A stretch of DNA of 64,000 nt from Meiothermus sp. CFH 77666 (GCF_017497985.1 NZ_JAGDFV010000020.1:1-64000), one strand, 5' to 3'; shown: positions 10,234 through 21,579, counted from the stretch's first letter. The notes: generated by a model not told the origin, from the letters alone. Program-made: numbers and translations.

Positions 10234-10268
10234 AGCGATACCGCCGTTCACAAGGGAGGCGCTTTTTT
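10234..10268 (+). terminator. Possible terminator of icd
   Basis: An imperfect hairpin (AGCG-ata-CCGCC paired with GGAGG-CGCT) is followed by TTTTTTC. It lies 60 bases downstream of the icd stop on the same strand. The bulged stem makes this tentative. Confidence 0.4.
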
Positions 10269-10304
10269 CGTCGAACGCCAGGGAGGGGTGTACTCTGGGG
10301 ATTT

Positions 10305-10495
10305 CAGCGCACTTCACAGACGTGGCCGCCCACGAGAAGGAGAGTGCGCCTGGGCCCAGACACAGCTTACGCACCCCAGCGTGGGCCGGGCTCGGCCCAC
10401 AGGTGCTTAGGCTTCGAATTTCCCGGCGGCCCCTGTTCCCTCCTTTACACGGATTTCTGAGTACTGGTTGGCTCGATTTTTGTGAAGAGCGCTCT
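10305..10495. repeat. Dispersed element with terminal inverted repeats, copy 1
   Basis: This 191-base segment begins CAGCGCACTTCACAGACG and ends with TTTTGTGAAGAGCGCTCTA. Its ends are inverted repeats (AGCGCxCTTCACA). The first 75 bases closely match the segment beginning at 59165, including TTACGCACCCCAGC. No reading frame is shared between the copies, so it is non-coding and MITE-like. Confidence 0.75.
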
Positions 10496-10619
10496 ACCTC
10501 TATGCCGCCAACCAGAGGGGTAACTCAAGTGCAGAATACAGCCAAGACCGGCCTGACCTTCCCTATAATGACCTCAACCTGGACGAACGAACCGTCGGGT
10601 ACTCGAGGGGGTGGCTCTA

Positions 10620-10910
10620 ATGGTACAGGTACTTCTAGCAATTGGCGTGCTTCTGATGCTTTACAACAGCTATGTGGGTTTTGGACTGAAAGGCAAAGCT
10701 CCGGGGGGCATCATTGGCGAGCGGCTTTCGCAGCTCAACATTTTCATCGTGCTGTTTACGCTGGGTTACCTGGCGGTGGGGGTTCTGACCTGGAGTTACC
10801 CGGCCGACACCGTTCTGGTCATCCTATCGCTGATTCTGCTATTTGGAGCGGTTTTCGTTTTTCTGGTTTTGCGGCTGGTGCAGGCGGTATTAGCCGCACT
10901 TGAGGGCTAA
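10620..10910 (+). CDS. Small membrane protein of unknown function
   Basis: The 96-residue protein has three hydrophobic segments (residues about 2-17, 37-56 and 60-88) and almost no soluble part. I recognise no family. I choose ATG 10620 because GAGGGGG lies about ten bases upstream; GTG 10611 is the alternative. Its stop overlaps the next start as TAATG, so the two genes are translationally coupled and may act together. The preceding 448 bases hold only the icd terminator candidate and the dispersed repeat. Confidence 0.7.
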   Translation: MVQVLLAIGVLLMLYNSYVGFGLKGKAPGGIIGERLSQLNIFIVLFTLGYLAVGVLTWSYPADTVLVILSLILLFGAVFVFLVLRLVQAVLAALEG

Positions 10911-11350
10911 TGCAGATTTACCGGCACACTTCAAAAGCCCTGAACATCCTGTTGAGCCGGGAGGAGCGGCTGGTGTATGCCCTGTGCCGTGAAGAAATTA
11001 GCGATGTGCTGCTTGCTGAACGAACCCATCTTCCGCTAGATGTGCTAAAAGGCATACTTGCCAGTTTGCTGGAGTACGGCCTGATTGAAACCGTTGCGGG
11101 TACCCAGGGCACACCTTCTATAAAGCCTGAAGAGAGCGACCCCCTGGCCCCTGTCAAAGCCCAGCTTCTCGCCGCCCTCGAGGCCGAGCTGGGCACAAAA
11201 GCTGAAAAGTACCGCTCCGAGATTGAGCAAAAGCAAAGCCTGGCCGAACTGGAGGAGTGGAGTCTGAAGCTGGTTTTGAAACTGCGGCTCACCATCAGTC
11301 AGAAAGCTGCCGAGGCCCTCGAGGCCCGTCTCAAGACGCTCTTTACCTAA
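10910..11350 (+). CDS. Unknown protein, winged-helix-like N-terminus and coiled C-terminus
   Basis: This is a 146-residue soluble protein. Residues 14-62 (LSREERLVYALCREEISDV... DVLKGILASLLEYGLIE) have the helix spacing of a winged-helix or DUF4388-type C-terminal region, and residues about 80-145 are a highly charged predicted coiled coil rich in Glu, Lys and Leu. I do not recognise a named family. It overlaps the upstream membrane-protein gene by one base and converges on the gene ending at 11398. A role tied to the membrane protein is inference only. Confidence 0.7.
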   Translation: MQIYRHTSKALNILLSREERLVYALCREEISDVLLAERTHLPLDVLKGILASLLEYGLIETVAGTQGTPSIKPEESDPLAPVKAQLLAALEAELGTKAEKYRSEIEQKQSLAELEEWSLKLVLKLRLTISQKAAEALEARLKTLFT

Positions 11351-11397
11351 GGTTTCAGAAGAAACCCCAATCTCCAAGCGTAAAGAAACCTGGTCTT

Positions 11398-12516
11398 TTA
11401 TCGCTCTTGCAGCACCCCTTGCAGGCGGCGGGTCATGACCTCGGCGTACTCGACCCAGTCTGCAAGGGCTCGGTCTACCGACTGCCGCATCAGGAACTCG
11501 CCGGGCGACAAGCGCTTCAAGAGCAGGAATGGCGGGCTGCTCAGGCTTTCCAGAATACTTTGCAAGTGGTCGGCCTCGAGGTTCATTTCCCGCGCCATGG
11601 GCATCAGGTCAGCCAGCAAAAAAACCTGCTGTGGAGGCTGGTCGGCCAGCAGGGTCAGAACCGCCGAAAAGTGGCTACGCTCGCGCAACACGCCCGAGAT
11701 TTCGCGCTCGAGACCCTGAATAGCTTCCAGGTCAATCCGGCCCTCCCGCAGCAGCCGCTCGATGTCCAGGGGACCAACCGGAAAGGCCCCTCTCAGCTTG
11801 GTCAGGCGTTGCAGGGCTTCAGGGGAGACATACCCCAGGCCCACCTGTACCAGCCCCGAGGGGCGCACGGCCGCGATTTCGGCCAGGGCTTCGGGTTTGG
11901 AAGACTCACCGGCCACCATAGCGGCGTACTGCACCCGGCCTTGCTGGCGGTAGGCCAGCAGTTCCCTGGCTTCCATTTCCCCAAACCGGGCCAGGGCCAG
12001 GTGGAAGGTTCGGCGACCCATCGCAGCCCTGAACACCCAGGGCGCACTGCCCGATTCGCGGGAAAAGCCCAGGGCCTCGAGGTCTACCGAAAACGCAGGC
12101 ACTTCGCTGGCAACGGGCTTGTGTGGAAAGATCACCTCTTTGGGGTAGGGCGTGACCCTGACCCGCTTCTCGGTTTTTTCCGGGGTGGATTCGGTGGCCT
12201 GCGGCCTGGAACGCTCGACCTCGGGAGAACGGGGCCTTGCAGGTTTGGCCGCAGGCGTAAGGGCTTCCAGGCCAATCTCTTCCCCCTCGAGGTGCAGGGC
12301 AATTTTGTCGTTGACGCCCAGCCGTCGCTTGGCATAGTAGGGTGCCAGGCCCTCCAGACGGTTTTGACGCCAGTTCACGGTGCCGTCGTAGGTTTCGCCC
12401 TCCTCGTCACGAAGGATAATGCGATCTTTGCCCTGCAAGAAAACCCGCAGCGACTGGGTAAGATTCATGGTTCCGCTGTTGAGGCAAGCACTGGTGAGGA
12501 CGTAGCGCGCAATCAT
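11398..12516 (-). CDS. Unknown conserved-looking protein downstream of a DnaQ-like exonuclease
   Basis: This is a 372-residue protein with no family I can name. Residues about 15-80 look like a small beta-rich domain (DRIILRDEEGETYDGTV... IALHLEGEEIGLEAL). A charged, proline-rich linker follows (about 85-125), then a mostly helical region with Leu-rich repeats (about 140-370). The start ATG 12516 is preceded by TTAGGAAATTT, a good Shine-Dalgarno that overlaps the exonuclease stop. The start is eight bases after that stop, so it is in an operon with the nuclease, suggesting nucleic acid metabolism; that is inference. Confidence 0.75.
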   Translation of the reverse strand: MIARYVLTSACLNSGTMNLTQSLRVFLQGKDRIILRDEEGETYDGTVNWRQNRLEGLAPYYAKRRLGVNDKIALHLEGEEIGLEALTPAAKPARPRSPEVERSRPQATESTPEKTEKRVRVTPYPKEVIFPHKPVASEVPAFSVDLEALGFSRESGSAPWVFRAAMGRRTFHLALARFGEMEARELLAYRQQGRVQYAAMVAGESSKPEALAEIAAVRPSGLVQVGLGYVSPEALQRLTKLRGAFPVGPLDIERLLREGRIDLEAIQGLEREISGVLRERSHFSAVLTLLADQPPQQVFLLADLMPMAREMNLEADHLQSILESLSSPPFLLLKRLSPGEFLMRQSVDRALADWVEYAEVMTRRLQGVLQER

Positions 12517-12523
12517 AAATTTC

Positions 12524-13333
12524 CTAAGAGGCTCTTGCAACAACTTGACTGGCCGAGGTGGGCTTACCGGCGGTTAGCATGTAATACATCTCGTGCGCTA
12601 CCTGAAGCGTGGTTTCCACGTCTCCCAGAGCGCGGTGGCGACCTGAAATAGGATCCAGGTCAAAGACCCAGGCGAGTGAGTCCAGACCGCGTTTGCTCAG
12701 CCCCGGCAGAGCCTTGCGCGCCCAGTGTATCGTGTCCACCACTGGATTATCCAGTCGGTATCCCAGCCGCCTGAAGCGTGGCTGCAAAAAACCTAGGTCA
12801 AAACCCGCATTCTGAATGATCAGGGTCGCATCTTCCAGGAGCGGCAGGGCCTCCCGCAAAACCGTGTAGATGTCGGCAGCACCACGTACATCTTCATTGC
12901 GGATTCCGGTCAGACGGCTGATGAAAGGGGGAATGGGAGCCCCCGGATTCACCAGGCGCTCAAATACCGTGCGCTGGCCATTCTCCAGACGCACCATAGC
13001 AAGCTCGATAATTTCGTTCTGCTCGGGCGAAAGTCCGGTGGTCTCTACATCCAGCACCACAATGGCTTCTCCCCTGACCGGAAAGGAATACTTCCACTCC
13101 CACAGACCAACCCCAGCTTCTCCCCGCTCGAAACGCCCATCCAGCAAGTCCCGTAGCAGTTGGCCGGTCCAAGCACCCCTGGGCAATCCTGGTGAAGCCA
13201 GCACCTGCTCGGCCAGGGCCTGTTCGGGAAGCTGGCGGCCAATGCTGCGCAGATGGCGGGCCAATCGGGTTGCAAGGCGGTAGTGGGTCGGGCTCATGGA
13301 ATGGCGGGGGTGGAGCGGCGATACGTGCATCAT
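12524..13333 (-). CDS. DnaQ-like 3'-5' exonuclease (DEDDh)
   Basis: The 269-residue protein has a 75-residue N-terminal extension followed by an RNase T/DnaQ exonuclease domain. All catalytic residues are present: VVLDVETTGL (D95, E97), QNAGFDLGFL with the third Asp near 177, and HRALGDVETT with the His and last Asp near 237-242. The domain could be a proofreading subunit (epsilon) of DNA polymerase III or a separate processing nuclease; the long N-terminal segment resembles the PolC/DinG-type or stand-alone forms more than E. coli epsilon. The start is uncertain (ATG 13333, ATG 13330 or GTG 13339). Confidence 0.85.
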   Translation of the reverse strand: MMHVSPLHPRHSMSPTHYRLATRLARHLRSIGRQLPEQALAEQVLASPGLPRGAWTGQLLRDLLDGRFERGEAGVGLWEWKYSFPVRGEAIVVLDVETTGLSPEQNEIIELAMVRLENGQRTVFERLVNPGAPIPPFISRLTGIRNEDVRGAADIYTVLREALPLLEDATLIIQNAGFDLGFLQPRFRRLGYRLDNPVVDTIHWARKALPGLSKRGLDSLAWVFDLDPISGRHRALGDVETTLQVAHEMYYMLTAGKPTSASQVVARAS

Positions 13334-13722
13334 AAGCACGAAACCTCGAGGGATGCTAAGAGACCTGAAAAAAGTCCTGGAAATTACGCAAGTTTACAAG
13401 AATAAATAGGTCTCGGGGCGAGTATACCGCAGCTTACACGGATATGACAGAGCTTCACAGAGATTAACGCCTTAACGTTAAGCACAGCGTTGCTTTTGCA
13501 ATTGATTCTGCTATGCTGATAGCTCATTGCCACTAGCTATGTGCCTCCCGCCTATGTTTTGGATAATGGCATGATCGAAAATCGTTCGGGTATTGCGCCT
13601 GGAGCATGATTTTCTAGTGCAGCCTGGATTCATCTCTAGACCTTATACGGGCGCAACTTAATAGCCAATCGAAACTTGTAACATTCAAGGGTACTGGCAC
13701 ACCCACGACGAAGGTTGAAAGC
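13334..13722. other. AT-richer intergenic region, 389 bases
   Basis: No credible gene is visible between the exonuclease start and the gatA stop. The segment is noticeably richer in A+T than its surroundings. It contains the perfect palindrome CTTAACGTTAAG (13471-13482), and GCTTCACAGAG at 13453 resembles the terminal repeat of the dispersed element at 10305. It may be a degraded insertion. Confidence 0.5.
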
Positions 13723-15162
13723 TTAGAGGTTCAACCTGGCCACTCGAGCAAAAGCCCGCTCGGTGGCTTGCTCGAAGGCATGGGCTACGGTAAAGATTTG
13801 CTCGTCCTGGAGTGGTTTCCCGATAAGCTGTACGCCCACCGGCAAGCCCCCCTCGAACCCGGCGGGGATGCTCATAGCCGGTGCGCCGGCCAGGTTGACG
13901 GCCACGGTATCTATATCGGCCAGGTACATCGAGAGGGGGTCGCTGGTTTTCTCGCCAAAGCGGAAGGCCGGGAAGGGGCTGGTGGGGGTGAGCAGCAGAT
14001 CGGCCTGGGTAAAACCATCGTCCAGGTCGGCTTTTAGTTTGGCCCTGGCCCGCAGGGCCTTGCCGTAGTAGGCATCGTAATAGCCCGAAGAAAGCACAAA
14101 GGTTCCCATCAAAACCCGCCGCTGCACCTCGGGGCCAAAACCGTGCTCGCGGCTTTGCATCATGGTGGCAATACCGTCCTCGGCAGACACCCGCAGGCCA
14201 TAGAGGGTTCCATCGTAGCGGGCCAGGTTGGAGCTGATTTCGGCGGTGTTGACGATGTAGTAGGCCGCCAGGGCATACTGCAGGGTGGGGATGCTGACCT
14301 CCACAAAGCGCACCCCCTGCCCCTCCATCACGATGCGGAAGCGCTCGAGGGCCTCGAGCACCCCCGGCGAGTTGCCCACTGCCAGGGCTTCCTTGACGAT
14401 GCCAATCGTCATTCCCTGCACCGGAACCTTTAGGGCCTTCGCAAACTGCGGCACGGCCTCCAGGCTGGTGCTGTCTTTGCGGTCGTATCCACTGACCACA
14501 TCGGTCAACAAAGCCAGATCCTCTACCGAGCGGGCCAGGGTACCCACCTGATCCAGACTGCTGGCCGTGGCCACCACCCCATAGCGCGAAATGCGGCCAT
14601 AGGTGGGTTTGAAGCCATACACCCCACACAGCGCAGCCGGTTGCCGAACGCTACCGCCGGTATCGGTGCCGAGCGCAACCGGCACCATATCGGCTGCTAC
14701 GGCTGCCGCCGAGCCCCCCGAGGTTCCCCCCGGCACCCGCTCCAGGTCCCAGGGGTTGCGGGTCGGGCCAAAAGCTGAATACTCGGTGGAAGAACCCATG
14801 GCAAACTCGTCCATGTTGGCCTTGGCAATTACAATGGCCCCCGCTCTTCGCAGCTTTTGAACAACCGTAGCGCTATAGGGGGGCACAAAGGAAGCCAGCA
14901 TTTTCGAGCCGCAGGTGGTTTCAATGTCTTGGGTGCAGATATTGTCCTTGACGGCAACCGGAACCCCGGCCAGCGGCAGGTTTTCCCCTCCGGCCAGGCG
15001 TTCTTCTACGGTTTGGGCTTCATGCAGGGCCTGGGGGTTCAAACGGATAAAGGCACGGATATGGGGCTCGAGCTGCTCAATACGCTGCAAGTAGTGTTCC
15101 ACTACCTCGCGGGGTGAGCGCTGGCCCGACTGGATTTGCTGCATAATTTCCTGCGCCAACAT
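13723..15162 (-). CDS. gatA: Asp/Glu-tRNA amidotransferase subunit A
   Basis: GatA is the amidase that releases ammonia from glutamine for conversion of misacylated Glu-tRNA(Gln) or Asp-tRNA(Asn) in the GatCAB complex. The 479-residue protein has the amidase-signature Ser-cisSer-Lys triad. Lys is in PVAVKDNICT (near 75), and the cis-Ser and nucleophile Ser are in the glycine/serine-rich VPGGTSGGSAAAVAADM region (near 150-160). DTGGSVRQPAA follows. The start ATG 15162 has GAGGCGG just upstream and TATCAT eight bases before it. gatB and gatC are not nearby, as is common in this phylum. Confidence 0.95.
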   Translation of the reverse strand: MLAQEIMQQIQSGQRSPREVVEHYLQRIEQLEPHIRAFIRLNPQALHEAQTVEERLAGGENLPLAGVPVAVKDNICTQDIETTCGSKMLASFVPPYSATVVQKLRRAGAIVIAKANMDEFAMGSSTEYSAFGPTRNPWDLERVPGGTSGGSAAAVAADMVPVALGTDTGGSVRQPAALCGVYGFKPTYGRISRYGVVATASSLDQVGTLARSVEDLALLTDVVSGYDRKDSTSLEAVPQFAKALKVPVQGMTIGIVKEALAVGNSPGVLEALERFRIVMEGQGVRFVEVSIPTLQYALAAYYIVNTAEISSNLARYDGTLYGLRVSAEDGIATMMQSREHGFGPEVQRRVLMGTFVLSSGYYDAYYGKALRARAKLKADLDDGFTQADLLLTPTSPFPAFRFGEKTSDPLSMYLADIDTVAVNLAGAPAMSIPAGFEGGLPVGVQLIGKPLQDEQIFTVAHAFEQATERAFARVARLNL

Positions 15163-15364
15163 ACCGCCTCATGATAAGGCTGGTAGGGCGATAAATAGCA
15201 AATATGGTTTTACCGCAGTGTTGTAGAAATGCTGTTTATGGGTCGCAGGTCACAAGTCTCAGGTCAAAAGCCACCTTTCTGGGCGTAGGGCATGCGGCAA
15301 TTTGTCAGGGTGCTTCGGGACAAGTATCGGGATCACCGGCCCGGACTGAGCTCAGTGCTCACAA

Positions 15365-16303
15365 TCAAAACCACTCCCGGATGCTGCTTTCAAACCAGCT
15401 TTGCACCCCAGGCCAGGCAGCCTCTCCGCCGAACGGCAAAAAGCTGACCGAACCGGGCTCCTTACGGAACCAGGTGTACTGGCGTTTGGCATAGGCCCGC
15501 GTTGCTCGCACCACAGCTTGCTGGGCCTCCTGGAGCGTGTACTCGCCTCGCAAATAGCCTGCTACCTCCTTGTAGCCGATGCTCTGCAAGGCGGTGGGCA
15601 TATTTGGATACTTTGCCAGCAAGCGCTCGACCTCCTGAACCAGGCCTTGCGCAAACATTTGCTCGACCCGGGCCATAAGGCGCGGCTCAAGCCACTCCCA
15701 GGGGGGCCACAAAATCAGTTTTTGGTACCGGAACCGGGGCGCACGCCTGGGCATCCTGGCCGGTGGCACACCAGTACGGCGCAGTATCTCCACCGCCCGC
15801 ACGACGCGGCGGGGGTTGCGCTGTACCCGCAGGGCATCTTCGGGGCTGGCGGCCTCGAGCTCCTCCAGCAAGGGCTCAATTCCCCGCGTCTCCACTACGG
15901 CCCAAAGCTCGGCCTGAAGCGCCGCATCGGGCTCGGGTAGTTCGTGCAGTCCCTCCGATAGCGCACGAATGTAATAGCCGGTTCCCCCCACCACCACAGG
16001 AATTTGGCCCTGCCCCAGAATCTCTTCAATCGCTTCTTCGGCGTGGTGCACAAAGTCCGACACGCTAAAGGGCTGGTCAGGCTCCAGCAAATCTATCAAG
16101 AAATGCCTGACCCGTTGCTGCTCGGCTTTGCTGGGTTTGGCCGTTCCAATGTCCATGCCCCGGTACACCATGCTGGCATCGGCAGAAACCACCGCCAGCG
16201 GGAACATCTGCCCCAGGCGCAGGGCCAGCTCGGTTTTGCCGGTTGCGGTGGGCCCGGTCAACACTGGAATGGCCGGATGGGGTTGTGGTTTCACATCACG
16301 CAT
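15365..16303 (-). CDS. miaA: tRNA dimethylallyltransferase
   Basis: MiaA adds a dimethylallyl group to A37 of tRNAs that read UNN codons. The 312-residue protein has the P-loop [11 protein letters not shown] at residues 17-27, the conserved [16 protein letters not shown] block that holds the pyrophosphate and catalytic Asp, [13 protein letters not shown], and the [12 protein letters not shown] helix. The C-terminal [11 protein letters not shown] motif is the family's tRNA-recognition segment. Length is normal. The gene stands alone; about 200 bases downstream of it, before gatA, hold nothing recognisable. Confidence 0.96.
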   Translation of the reverse strand: MRDVKPQPHPAIPVLTGPTATGKTELALRLGQMFPLAVVSADASMVYRGMDIGTAKPSKAEQQRVRHFLIDLLEPDQPFSVSDFVHHAEEAIEEILGQGQIPVVVGGTGYYIRALSEGLHELPEPDAALQAELWAVVETRGIEPLLEELEAASPEDALRVQRNPRRVVRAVEILRRTGVPPARMPRRAPRFRYQKLILWPPWEWLEPRLMARVEQMFAQGLVQEVERLLAKYPNMPTALQSIGYKEVAGYLRGEYTLQEAQQAVVRATRAYAKRQYTWFRKEPGSVSFLPFGGEAAWPGVQSWFESSIREWF

Positions 16304-16344
16304 AACTCATAGCCCAGTGCTCCAATCATGATATTCTCGGCAGC

Positions 16345-16749
16345 ATGAGCATTGAGCGCTTTGATGCCATTGAGCGTCTGCAAACCATCCGCCAGCAGCT
16401 CGACGAACTCTCGAGGCGGTTTACCTCCCAGGAAGCCTTTGGCGAGTGGGTGCCGGCGGTGGATGTACTCGACGAGGGCACACAGTACCGCATTCTGGTG
16501 GACGTGCCAGGCGTGAAAAACGACGACCTGGAACTACACGAGGAAGGTCAGACCATCACCCTGGCCGGTATACGGCATCCCAGGGTGGGGAGCTATGCAC
16601 GCCAGGAGCGCTCTACCGGGCCATTTCGACGCACCCTGACCCTGCCCGAGGCCATCATCCCCAATAGCGCCCAGGCTTCTCTAAAGAGCGGGGTGCTCGA
16701 GCTGGTGGTGCAAAAAGCCCGCAAAGCCCCCCGCAAGGGCAAGAAGTGA
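16345..16749 (+). CDS. Small heat shock protein, Hsp20/alpha-crystallin family
   Basis: The 134-residue chaperone has a short N-terminal arm, an alpha-crystallin domain (residues about 35-120) beginning WVPAVDVLDEGTQYRILVDVPG, the LTLPEAI strand, and the closing ASLKSGVLELVVQKA, equivalent to the family A-x-x-x-x-G-V-L signature. The basic tail lacks a clear I-x-I motif, so oligomer docking may differ. A TATTCT box lies seven bases before the ATG and there is no Shine-Dalgarno, suggesting a leaderless mRNA. No heat-shock operator (CIRCE or HAIR) is visible. Confidence 0.93.
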   Translation: MSIERFDAIERLQTIRQQLDELSRRFTSQEAFGEWVPAVDVLDEGTQYRILVDVPGVKNDDLELHEEGQTITLAGIRHPRVGSYARQERSTGPFRRTLTLPEAIIPNSAQASLKSGVLELVVQKARKAPRKGKK

Positions 16750-16997
16750 ATCAAAACCCGGCAGCTTGACGGGTCTTGCTGGGTTGCTAGGTCGGCCTGG
16801 CTCTCATCGTCATGACTCTGAACAGCCTATGCACCCCCCTTTGACCCTTGGGGCAAAACCATATTTGCCAGATCTAAACGATTCCTCTCGCCTTCTCCAA
16901 GAGGGAGCAAGGGTGGGGGGTTGGTTTCCACCACCCACCCCCTACCGCCAACTTGCCCCACGCGCCTCGATCTCAGCTGTCCACGTAAAGTTTGGAA

Positions 16998-17606
16998 TTA
17001 CAGTATCTCCTGTACTTCTTTGGTCACCACGGTGTGACACTTGCGGCAGCGCGGCTCGTAGGCTTCGCTGGCCCCCACCAAAATAACCGGATCGTCGTAG
17101 CGGGCCGGTTTGCCGTTCACAAAGCGCTGGGTGCGAGTTGCGGGAGCTCCACAAACCGGACACACCGCGTAGAGCTTTTCCACGTACTCGGCGCGGGTCA
17201 GCAGGTCGGGCATGATGCCAAACGGTTCACCACGAAAGTCCATGTCGAGACCCGCGCAAATGACCCGCACGCCCTTGTCGGCCAGATCCAGCACCAGCCT
17301 AATAAGACCCGCATCAAAAAACTGGGCTTCGTCTACGGCCACCACATCGGGGAGGGGGTCGGTCAGGTGAGCTCGCAACTCGGCCGAATCGCGCACCGGA
17401 ATGGCCTCGGCGCGCCTGCCATCGTGGCTCGAGACATCGCTTGCGTGGTAGCGGTCATCTAGACGTGGCTTGAATACCAGAACACGCTGCCGGGCAATTA
17501 GGGCCCGCTTGATGCGCCGAATCAGCTCGTCGGACTTTCCCGAGAACATCGGCCCAACCACAACTTCAATCCAACCCTGGTGGTGCGGAAGATGGGGCAA
17601 GCTCAT
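16998..17606 (-). CDS. tdk: Thymidine kinase
   Basis: This salvage enzyme phosphorylates thymidine to dTMP. The 202-residue protein is a type II thymidine kinase. It has the P-loop [12 protein letters not shown] (18-29), the Walker B-like [11 protein letters not shown] with the catalytic Glu, and the lasso-domain zinc cysteines CPVCG and CRKCH. ATG 17606 is the first Met; a later start is unlikely because the P-loop is only 17 residues in. About 250 bases of non-coding DNA separate it from the convergent Hsp20 gene. Confidence 0.95.
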   Translation of the reverse strand: MSLPHLPHHQGWIEVVVGPMFSGKSDELIRRIKRALIARQRVLVFKPRLDDRYHASDVSSHDGRRAEAIPVRDSAELRAHLTDPLPDVVAVDEAQFFDAGLIRLVLDLADKGVRVICAGLDMDFRGEPFGIMPDLLTRAEYVEKLYAVCPVCGAPATRTQRFVNGKPARYDDPVILVGASEAYEPRCRKCHTVVTKEVQEIL

Positions 17607-17684
17607 AACCGGGGCCTAGCATATCGTATTGGCGGCAACGTTGGCGGGAATGGGCGCAAACCCAACGGCCAGCATCGGTTGAAG

Positions 17685-17727
17685 GGTCTATGGTCTATAG
17701 TTCATGGTCTATGGCCGATAAATAGCC
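17685..17727. repeat. Heptamer-type tract (TATGGTC variant)
   Basis: The run TCTATGGTCTATAGTTCATG and its continuation to GGCCGATAAATAG is a degenerate relative of the TATCGGC tracts seen elsewhere in the window. It is non-coding and lies between tdk and rpmE. Confidence 0.5.
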
Positions 17728-17767
17728 TTCAAGTTTGGATACCGATTAGCGCATATCATCACAGCTC

Positions 17768-17800
17768 AAACAAAAAACAGGCGAGCGACTGCCCGCCTGT
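17768..17800 (-). terminator. rpmE terminator
   Basis: On the minus strand ACAGGCGGGC / GCTCGCCTGT forms a 10-bp stem (one G-T pair) with loop AGTC, followed by TTTTTGTTTG. It begins 15 bases after the rpmE stop. Confidence 0.88.
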
Positions 17801-17815
17801 CTGCACGCAGGGCGA

Positions 17816-18043
17816 TTACTGCTTCTTTGCGGCTTTCTTGCCGTAGCTGCCACCGAACTTCTTCTGGAACTTCTCGACCCGGCCCTCGGTGTCCACAAAG
17901 CGCTGCTGGCCCGTCCAGAAGGGGTGGTTGCCGCTCCAGACTTCGACGTGAATCTCGGGCTTGGTGCTGTAGGTATGCATGACCACCTCACCGTTGCAGA
18001 TGATCTTGCAGGGAACCAGCTTGGGGTGAATTTTCTCTTTCAT
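17816..18043 (-). CDS. rpmE: 50S ribosomal protein L31, zinc ligands mostly lost
   Basis: The 75-residue protein matches L31 (MKEKIHPKLVP... TYSTKPEIHVEV... HPFWTGQQRFVDTEGRVEKF). In zinc-containing L31 four cysteines bind the metal. Here only C16 remains: position 18 is Gly, and the later pair is replaced by W36 and N39, while a new C12 appears. It is therefore a C-minus-like protein that probably does not bind zinc, although the rest is Thermus-like. Start ATG 18043 is preceded by AGGAGAG. It has its own promoter and terminator. Whether another, zinc-binding L31 exists elsewhere in the genome cannot be seen. Confidence 0.95.
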   Translation of the reverse strand: MKEKIHPKLVPCKIICNGEVVMHTYSTKPEIHVEVWSGNHPFWTGQQRFVDTEGRVEKFQKKFGGSYGKKAAKKQ

Positions 18044-18086
18044 GCTCTCTCCTGCGCACGGATTTGGCCGTGACGTCAACTGTAGC

Positions 18087-18115
18087 ACTATAGCAGGTCT
18101 AGGCGGTAAGGGCAA
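18087..18115 (-). promoter_or_regulatory. rpmE promoter
   Basis: The minus strand has TTGCCC (-35, 18110-18115), a 17-base spacer and TATAGT (-10, 18087-18092). This gives a leader of about 36 bases with a good Shine-Dalgarno. It lies next to the divergent aroH start. Confidence 0.7.
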
Positions 18116-18139
18116 GACTGGGTTAAAATCGCGCACACC

Positions 18140-18508
18140 ATGACTCGAGGGGTACGCGGCGCCATTACCGTAGAAGAAGACAGCCGGGAGGCCATCCTGA
18201 GTGCCACCCGCGAGCTATTGCAAAAGATGCTCGAGGTCAACCAGATCACCGATTTCGACACCATTGGGGCCATGATCTTTACCCTGACCGACGACCTCTG
18301 CGCCGCTTTTCCCGCCGAGGCTGCCCGGCAACTGGGGATGCAGATGGTTCCGCTCATCAACTCCCGCGAAATTCCCGTGCCGGGTGCTTTGCCCAGGGTC
18401 ATTCGGGTGATGATGCTCTGGAACACCGACATACCCCAAAAACAGGTCAAGCACGTTTATTTGCGCGAGGCAGTACGCCTGCGGCCCGACCTGGAAAGCG
18501 CGCAGTAA
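18140..18508 (+). CDS. aroH: Chorismate mutase, AroH type
   Basis: It converts chorismate to prephenate, the branch toward phenylalanine and tyrosine. The 122-residue protein is of the monofunctional trimeric AroH fold: MTRGVRGAITVEEDSREAI carries the active-site Arg near 7, and LPRVIRVMMLWNT carries the second active-site Arg near 88-90. Length is normal. A TAAAAT box ten bases before the ATG and no Shine-Dalgarno suggest a leaderless or near-leaderless message. It is divergent from rpmE and convergent with metG. Confidence 0.95.
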   Translation: MTRGVRGAITVEEDSREAILSATRELLQKMLEVNQITDFDTIGAMIFTLTDDLCAAFPAEAARQLGMQMVPLINSREIPVPGALPRVIRVMMLWNTDIPQKQVKHVYLREAVRLRPDLESAQ

Positions 18509-18512
18509 AGGT

Positions 18513-18600
18513 CAATAGCCGATGGTTGATAGTTCCAAAGTCAGAGATGCTTTTGCCATCAGCCATTGGCTATCGGCTATCAGCTATCGACTATCGGCTT
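18513..18600. repeat. Heptamer-repeat tract with inverted arms between convergent genes
   Basis: GCCGATGGTTGATAG at the left is an imperfect inverted repeat (13 of 15) of CTATCGACTATCGGC at the right, and the right side has several tandem CTATCGG units. The tract fills the 93-base gap between the ends of aroH and metG, so it could form a bidirectional stem-loop. Confidence 0.6.
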
Positions 18601-18601
18601 C

Positions 18602-20662
<2,061 letters not shown>

Positions 20663-20728
20663 TTATTCGCCTAAACCTGCGTTTGACAAGCTTGCTAACC
20701 CGTGGATCCGTGGATGATCGCTTGATGG

Positions 20729-21439
<711 letters not shown>

Positions 21440-21551
21440 TTAAAGGCACGGCCCCATTCAGATTACCGAATTTGCACCGGTGGCTGGGCAGATCACCGGT
21501 TTTCTCGAGCGCGATTCAAAAACCCTGCAGGTTCTGGAGTCCTTCCTCTGC

Positions 21552-21579
21552 AAAAGAAATAGCCGCCCATCCGGGCGGC
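21552..21579 (-). terminator. bcp terminator
   Basis: On the minus strand GCCGCCC / GGGCGGC with a four-base loop is followed by TATTTCTTTTG. It lies about 40 bases after the peroxiredoxin stop codon. Confidence 0.8.

Noticed and set aside
18107-18139. A second Trp- or Phe-rich leader before aroH
   Set aside because: The start codon is only about ten bases from the -10 box, leaving no room for a leader peptide or terminator.
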